From: CBDCCV01 sp965215025
Lineage (GTDB): Bacteria; Bacteroidota; Rhodothermia; Rhodothermales; Salinibacteraceae
Assembly: GCA_965215025.1 (NCBI GenBank)
Contig: CBDCCV010000002.1
Coordinates: forward strand, 1,550,001 to 1,614,000
Length of the DNA stretch: 64,000 nucleotides
Reading direction: 5' to 3'
A model generated the notes under the pieces. The model was not told where the DNA came from, did not search any database, and worked only from the letters and a program-made list of their open reading frames with translations. Positions 59,550-64,000 of the stretch are shown piece after piece. Position 1 is the first letter of the stretch. The number at the start of each line of letters is the position of its first letter. Made by a program: the position numbers and the translations under genes.

Positions 59550-60740
59550 TTACAAACGCAGATTCTTAAACACGCCGGCCGCGCCCATCCCGCCACCGAC
59601 GCACATCGTGCAGAGGCCGTATTTGACCCCGCGCCGCTGCATCTCGTGCAGGAGCGTGGCCGTGAGCTTCGCGCCCGTGCAGCCGAGCGGGTGGCCGAGC
59701 GCAATCGCGCCGCCGTTCACGTTGACGATGTCCTCGGAAAAGCCCGTCTCCCGGATCACGGCGAGCGCTTGGGCGGCGAACGCCTCGTTCAGCTCCACGA
59801 GGCCGATGTCGTCCGTAGAAAGGCCCGTTTGCTTAAGCACTTTGCTGATGGCGTTGATCGGGCCGATGCCCATCAGCTCGGGCGGCACGCCGGCAAGCGC
59901 GAAGCCGACAAGCCGCGCCATCGGCTCGGCGCCGAGTTCGTTCATACGGCGCTCGCTCATCACCACGGTGGCCGCCGCGCCGTCGGAGCGCTGTGACGAG
60001 TTGCCGGCCGTGACGGTGCCCTTGCGGCGGAAGACGGGACTCAGCTTGCCGAGCGCCTCGAGGCTCGTATCCGCGCGCGGACCTTCGTCCGTCTTGAAGT
60101 TCGTCTCGACGGTTTCGGGATGGCCGTTCTGCATGAGCGTCTCCTCGACGTGGAGCGGCGTGATCTCCTCGTCGAAGCGTCCGCTTTCGATGGCGTCGAG
60201 CGCGCGCTCGTGCGACTGCAAGGCGAAGCGGTCCTGCTCCTCGCGGCTCACGTCGTACTTCTCGGCCACGTTCTCCGCCGTGATGCCCATCGAGACGTAC
60301 ACGTCCACGTCGTTTTTGACGGTGCCGGGGTCGGGCTGGAAGAAAAAGCCGCTCATCGGCACCATGCTCATGGACTCCGTGCCGCCGGCGACGACGGTGT
60401 CGGCATAGCCGGCGGTGATCGCCTGCGAGGCCATGGCAATCGTTTGCAGGCCCGACGAGCAGAAGCGGTTGATGGTGGCACCCGGCACCTCGTCCGGCAG
60501 CGCCGCTTTCTGAGCGACGATCCGGCCCATGTTCATGCCCTGCGGCCCCTCGGGAAAGGCGCAGCCGATGAGCACGTCGTCCACCATCTCCGGCTCCAGC
60601 CCCGGCACGCGGCCGATGGCGCCTTTCACGGCCTCGGCGCCCATTTCTTCGGGGCGCACGTGCTTGAGCGTGCCGCGGTTGGCTTTGCCCACGGCCGTGC
60701 GCGTGGAGGCGACGATGTACGCTCCGTTCCTGGCTTCCAT
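59550..60740 (-). CDS. fadA: Acetyl-CoA C-acyltransferase (3-ketoacyl-CoA thiolase)
   Basis: A 396-residue thiolase. The ATG at 60738-60740 (MEARNGAYIVASTRTAVGKA) follows an AAGGAAAAAG ribosome site. Active-site residues: nucleophile Cys in INRFCSSGLQT, His in NGGAIALGHPLGCTGAK, and second Cys in CTMCVGGGMGAAG. Length and motifs match FadA/FadI, which split 3-ketoacyl-CoA to acetyl-CoA and a shortened acyl-CoA. The gene lies 197 bp downstream of fadN and 240 bp upstream of fadE on one strand; the order matches the fadN-fadA-fadE operon of Bacillus. Palindromic repeats fill the fadN-fadA gap. Confidence 0.95.
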   Translation of the reverse strand: MEARNGAYIVASTRTAVGKANRGTLKHVRPEEMGAEAVKGAIGRVPGLEPEMVDDVLIGCAFPEGPQGMNMGRIVAQKAALPDEVPGATINRFCSSGLQTIAMASQAITAGYADTVVAGGTESMSMVPMSGFFFQPDPGTVKNDVDVYVSMGITAENVAEKYDVSREEQDRFALQSHERALDAIESGRFDEEITPLHVEETLMQNGHPETVETNFKTDEGPRADTSLEALGKLSPVFRRKGTVTAGNSSQRSDGAAATVVMSERRMNELGAEPMARLVGFALAGVPPELMGIGPINAISKVLKQTGLSTDDIGLVELNEAFAAQALAVIRETGFSEDIVNVNGGAIALGHPLGCTGAKLTATLLHEMQRRGVKYGLCTMCVGGGMGAAGVFKNLRL

Positions 60741-60774
60741 CTTTTTCCTTCTTTTTATGTTCGTTGATCTTGCG

Positions 60775-60802
60775 GTAGGGACACGGCGCGCCGTGCCCCT
60801 AC
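60775..60802. repeat. Intergenic palindrome, GTAG...CTAC family
   Basis: Arms GTAGGGACACGGCG and CGCCGTGCCCCTAC pair with one mismatch. It lies upstream of fadA. Confidence 0.75.
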
Positions 60803-60837
60803 GGTCGTGGAATGGCGGTGCGGCGGCGGGTGGTATT

Positions 60838-60915
60838 TCCCCCTTTGAAAGGGGGATCAAGGGGGATGTAAAAGAGGCCATCCTGCCAGCCCTGACATCC
60901 CCCTTCGAAGGGGGA
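60838..60915. repeat. Paired C5/G5 hairpins between fadN and fadA
   Basis: Two palindromes, TCCCCCTTTGAAAGGGGGA (60838-60856) and TCCCCCTTCGAAGGGGGA (60898-60915), can each fold alone, or pair with each other through GGGGGATGT and ACATCCCCC. It may affect readthrough from fadN to fadA. Confidence 0.65.
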
Positions 60916-60937
60916 GTTCTCACTCACAGACAGTTCC

Positions 60938-63364
60938 TCAATTCCGGAGCGGCTTACCCGTCTCCAGGAGGTGCTTGATGCGCTGCTGCGTCTTCTCCTC
61001 GCCGAGAAGGCGGAGGAAAATCTCGCGCTCCAGCTCAAGCAAATAATCCTCATGCACCGTCTGCGGCGCGGTGAGGTCGCCGCCGGTGAGGACGTAGGCG
61101 AAGTCGCGGCCCAGGCGCGCGTCGTACGCGCTGATGAACCCGCCGTCGAGGTACTGCTGCAAGGCCACCTCAAACGCCGCACGTGTCGGCTTGCCGAGGA
61201 CTTTGATCTGCGCCAGCACGGCCGGCGGGCGGTAGCCCTCGTTCGAGAGGCGGATGACCTCCTGCTTGGCGACGTAGAGCCGCCGGCTGTCGTTCATGAC
61301 GACGACGGCGTCCTCTGAGAGGTAGCCCATCGCCTGCGCCTCGCGGGCGCTCTCGGCTACCTTCGCCATCGCCACGTTCTCGAAATACTTCTGGACGTAG
61401 GGCTGGATGTGGCTCGGAAAATCATCCGGCGCGCGCTCATCGGCCAGCGCGGCGAGGCGCATCGTGCCTGTGCCCGCCGGGATGAGGCCCACGCCAAGCT
61501 CGACGAGGCCGAGATACGTCTCTGCCGAGGCGACGGGGTGCGGGCACGCCATCACCATCTCGCAGCCGCCGCCGAGTGCGCGCTGATGCGCGGCCACGAC
61601 GACGGGCTTCGCCGCGTAGCGGATGCGCTGCACGGCGTCCTGAAACTGCTTCAGAAACTTCTCCAGCTGGTCGAACTGCCCGCCCTGCACGGCCATCCCC
61701 ACCTCGCCGAGGTTGGCGCCCACGGAGAAGTTCTTCCCCTCGTTGCCGACGACGAGGCCGCACCAATCGGCGTCGTTTTCGACCTTCTCGATGGCCGTCA
61801 TCAGCCCTTCCATCACCTGCCGGCCCAGCGAGTTCGACTTCGACCGAAACTCGTAGAGCGCCACCCCATCGCCAAGGTCGAGCAGCGCGCCTTCTTCATT
61901 CGACCAGATTTCGTTGGACGAATCAGCCTTGACGCTGGCGAGGTCAATTTCGTCTTTGGGACGCGGATCTCCGACGTAGCCGTTTTCGGAGGGGATGTAG
62001 ACGGCGCGCGTGCCGTTCTTCTCCTGGTAAAACTGCGTGTGGCCGCCGCGCTGCATCTCACCCACCCAGCCGGGAAGCTCGATGCCTTCCTCCTGCATGT
62101 CCGAGCGCACCTGCTCGAAGCCGAGCGTGTCCCACATCTGGAACGGCCCCTGCTCCCAGCCGAAGCCCCAACGGATGGCGCGGTCCACGTCGGCGGGACT
62201 GTCGGTGATCTCGCCCAGCCGGCGGGCGCTGTACCCGATGAGGTCGAGCGTCGTCTCGCGGAAGAACCGGCCCGCCCGGCCGTCGTCGTCGTAGAGCGCC
62301 TGGAGCCGCGCCGGGAGGTCGCCCGCCCCTTTGATGTGGCTGATGTCTATCTGATCCTCGTCCGACAGCGCCTCGTAACCCAGCGTCTCGGGGTTGACGG
62401 ACTTGATCGTGCTCCCCTCCTTTTTGTAAAAGCCCGCCTTCGTCTTGGCGCCGAGGCGGCCGTTCTCGACCAAGCGGTCCAGGAGATCGGGCGTTTGGAA
62501 CGCCTCACGGCTCTCGTCTTCCGTCGCCTTTTCGTAGAGGTTGCTCGCCACGTCTTTCAAAACGTCCAGCCCAACGACGTCCGCCGTGCGGAACGTGGCC
62601 GACTTCGGGTGGCCCACGAGCGTGCCCGTCAAGGTGTCGATCTCCTCGACGGAGTAGCCCTTCTCGGTGAAGTAGCGGATGGCCTGGAGCTGCGCGTAGA
62701 CGCCAATGCGGTTGCCCACGAAGTACGGCACGTCGTTAGCGACGACGATGCCTTTCCCCAGGTGCAGCCGCCCGAACTGCGCCACGCGCTCGGTGACGTC
62801 GGGATCGGTCGCCGGCGTGGGGATGATCTCCAGCAGCTTGAGGTAGCGTGGCGGGTTGAAGAAGTGCGTGCCCAAAAAGCGCCGCTTGAAGTTTTCAGAG
62901 CGCCCCTCGGAAATCTCGTGGATGGGCAGCCCGGACGTGTTCGAGGAGATCACAGCATCCTCGCGCGCAGCCTTTTCGATGCGCGCCATCACCTCGCGCT
63001 TCACGTCCATCCGCTCCACGACAACCTCGATGATCCACTCCGCCGCGCCGACGGCCTCGTCGAAGTCCTCGTCGAAGTTGCCCAGCGTGATGCGCCCGAC
63101 GGCCTCTTCGCTAAAGAACGGATTGGGCCGCGCCTTTTTCGTCTGCTTGAACGCCCCCTCAACGATGCTATCCGGCGCCCCTTCCTTGCCGATGGCCTCG
63201 GGCGTCACGTCCAGCAGATGAACCGAGACGCCGGCGTTGGCGAGGTGCGCGGCGATCTGCGCGCCCATCGTCCCGGCGCCCAGGACCGTAGCCGTGCGGA
63301 AGGGCTTATGCGTCATCGGCGCGGCGAGGCTGAGCGCGCGCGTGTCGAGGGTCTTCGTCTCCAT
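60938..63364 (-). CDS. fadN: 3-hydroxyacyl-CoA dehydrogenase/enoyl-CoA hydratase (FadN-like)
   Basis: An 808-residue bifunctional enzyme. The ATG at 63362-63364 is preferred. The N-terminal half is the NAD-dependent dehydrogenase: VLGAGTMGAQIAAHLANAGV (NAD loop), SSNTSGLPIHEISEG, FLGTHFFNPPRYLKLLEIIP, FVGNRIGVYAQLQAIRYF. The C-terminal third is a crotonase fold: VGNEGKNFSVGANLGEVGM and RALGGGCEMVMACPHPVAS (oxyanion-hole Gly). The order dehydrogenase-then-hydratase is that of Bacillus FadN, opposite to E. coli FadB. It carries out hydration and oxidation of enoyl-CoA. Start of the same-strand fadN-fadA-fadE run; no acyl-CoA ligase or FadR-type regulator is near. Confidence 0.93.
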   Translation of the reverse strand: METKTLDTRALSLAAPMTHKPFRTATVLGAGTMGAQIAAHLANAGVSVHLLDVTPEAIGKEGAPDSIVEGAFKQTKKARPNPFFSEEAVGRITLGNFDEDFDEAVGAAEWIIEVVVERMDVKREVMARIEKAAREDAVISSNTSGLPIHEISEGRSENFKRRFLGTHFFNPPRYLKLLEIIPTPATDPDVTERVAQFGRLHLGKGIVVANDVPYFVGNRIGVYAQLQAIRYFTEKGYSVEEIDTLTGTLVGHPKSATFRTADVVGLDVLKDVASNLYEKATEDESREAFQTPDLLDRLVENGRLGAKTKAGFYKKEGSTIKSVNPETLGYEALSDEDQIDISHIKGAGDLPARLQALYDDDGRAGRFFRETTLDLIGYSARRLGEITDSPADVDRAIRWGFGWEQGPFQMWDTLGFEQVRSDMQEEGIELPGWVGEMQRGGHTQFYQEKNGTRAVYIPSENGYVGDPRPKDEIDLASVKADSSNEIWSNEEGALLDLGDGVALYEFRSKSNSLGRQVMEGLMTAIEKVENDADWCGLVVGNEGKNFSVGANLGEVGMAVQGGQFDQLEKFLKQFQDAVQRIRYAAKPVVVAAHQRALGGGCEMVMACPHPVASAETYLGLVELGVGLIPAGTGTMRLAALADERAPDDFPSHIQPYVQKYFENVAMAKVAESAREAQAMGYLSEDAVVVMNDSRRLYVAKQEVIRLSNEGYRPPAVLAQIKVLGKPTRAAFEVALQQYLDGGFISAYDARLGRDFAYVLTGGDLTAPQTVHEDYLLELEREIFLRLLGEEKTQQRIKHLLETGKPLRN

Positions 63365-63501
63365 GGCGGTGCAGGCGTGATTCGTAGTGGGTAGTCTGTC
63401 CGAGCGGCCAAGATTAAACCCGGGAAGCACTTTCAGGACTCGCAACTTAACGCCGTTAACCCGGAGATGCAAGCTTAGATGTGGAAGTCTCTCGGCCGCT
63501 T

Positions 63502-63864
63502 TCAAAACGGCGTGTCGCTCTCGTTCTGCCAAGGCCAATCTCCCGTCAGCTCCACCTCCAGCGTGAAGGAGAGGAACGTGCGGATGAGCACGATGATAGC
63601 TAAGACGCCCACGGTCTCGAACGTGAGGTCCACGGCGACGGTATGAATGATGTCGGCGGCGACGAGGAACTCCAGCCCGAGCAAGATGCCGCGCCCGAGG
63701 CGCTGGCGGACCTTCAGGAAGACCTTCTCAGCCCCGTCCCGCCTGAGCGACTGGACAACGGCGAAGACGACCACGTAGATCGCCACAGCCGTGATGATCC
63801 CGACGCCGAGCGCCTCGACGACCACGGCGCACCACTCCGCCAGCGGTTTTATGTTCTCAGTCAT
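63502..63864 (-). CDS. DUF1622 membrane protein
   Basis: A 120-residue protein with three hydrophobic helices. The ATG at 63862-63864 (MTENIKPLAEWCAVVVEALG) is preferred to one at 63948. Helices: VGIITAVAIYVVVFAVVQSL, LLGLEFLVAADIIHTVAVDL and VGVLAIIVLIRTFLSFTLEV. The middle helix motif RLGRGILLGLEFLVAADIIH is typical of DUF1622, usually followed by an Arg and Glu in the third helix, as seen here (RTFLSFTLEVEL). Function unknown. It is upstream of fadN on the same strand, 137 bp away; co-transcription is possible. Confidence 0.85.
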   Translation of the reverse strand: MTENIKPLAEWCAVVVEALGVGIITAVAIYVVVFAVVQSLRRDGAEKVFLKVRQRLGRGILLGLEFLVAADIIHTVAVDLTFETVGVLAIIVLIRTFLSFTLEVELTGDWPWQNESDTPF

Positions 63865-64000
63865 CTGCGACCCCGCCGCATCTTTGCTGCCTTTGCTGCG
63901 CCCGTCGCCCGTTTGCGGTGCGCGGCCTCTAACGGGCCGGCCGCGCATCAGCGGCTGACAGAAGCTACGGAACGACCGGCGGTGGAAACAAGCCGTACCG

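Noticed and set aside
61409..63394. 661-codon plus-strand frame antisense to fadN
   Set aside because: Shadow frame; fadN motifs are complete on the other strand.
1..64000. CRISPR array
   Set aside because: No regularly spaced direct repeats with unique spacers were seen; the tandem repeat at 54090 has no spacers.
1..64000. Prophage or integrated plasmid
   Set aside because: No integrase, phage structural genes, plasmid replication genes or tRNA-bounded att repeats were found; only the two IS elements.

Overview
The window is GC-rich, densely coding DNA from a Gram-negative bacterium with an outer membrane. Several traits point to the Bacteroidota/Rhodothermota branch: three TonB-dependent receptors with N-terminal carboxypeptidase-regulatory domains, a DUF4249 lipoprotein behind one of them, a secreted nuclease with a C-terminal sorting domain of the T9SS (type A) kind, many lipoproteins with Cys-Asp after the lipobox, and LytS/LytTR regulation. 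High GC makes a Rhodothermales-type organism (Salinibacter/Rubricoccus-like) the best guess; this is inference, not a database match.

Layout. 1-5400: partial outer-membrane barrel, two lipoproteins, a MOSC protein and an M19 dipeptidase. 5453-6567: IS630-family element, copy 1. 7037-17152: a same-strand cluster of a large Oar-like TonB-dependent receptor, two lipoproteins and a 1257-residue secreted nuclease built as OB fold-EndA/NucM-OB fold-sorting domain; I read it as a possible extracellular DNA-degradation and uptake locus. 17162-20405: VapBC-type toxin-antitoxin pair and an S9 peptidase. 20843-24391: TonB receptor plus DUF4249 lipoprotein. 24506-29874: DUF2752, TM2, a PhoX-like lipoprotein, an imelysin-like/di-haem peroxidase fusion and a ZIP transporter. 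29899-33380: HicAB pair whose toxin has an amber stop, a CDF transporter, a frameshifted methyltransferase, DoxX and TrmH. 33478-39213: probable operon TonB receptor-TPR-DUF2306-LytS kinase-LytTR regulator. 39445-46938: SDR, sugar-nucleotidyltransferase, PP2C phosphatase, IS630 copy 2, VWA protein, DUF2147 and holB. 47137: tRNA-Met. 47304-54056: signalling island (receiver, 1412-residue CheB-CheR-PAS-kinase hybrid, PAS protein, NarL-type regulator). 54217-55969: unknown protein and SDR. 56406-63364: beta-oxidation genes fadN-fadA-fadE. 63502: DUF1622 membrane protein.

Non-coding DNA is also informative. Seven intergenic palindromes of 28-29 bp share GTAG...CTAC-like ends but differ in their arms, so the hairpin is kept and the sequence is not. 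A 149-bp REP-like element (TGTCAT...ATGACA) lies beside IS copy 1. A GGCGAATGG-type repeat starts exactly at the 3' end of three genes. The two 1115-bp IS630 copies appear identical and both carry the same in-frame TAG in the transposase; copy 2 sits between a VWA gene and a PP2C gene that were probably neighbours. The most notable points are the nuclease/receptor cluster, the amber-containing yet duplicated IS, and the palindrome family.
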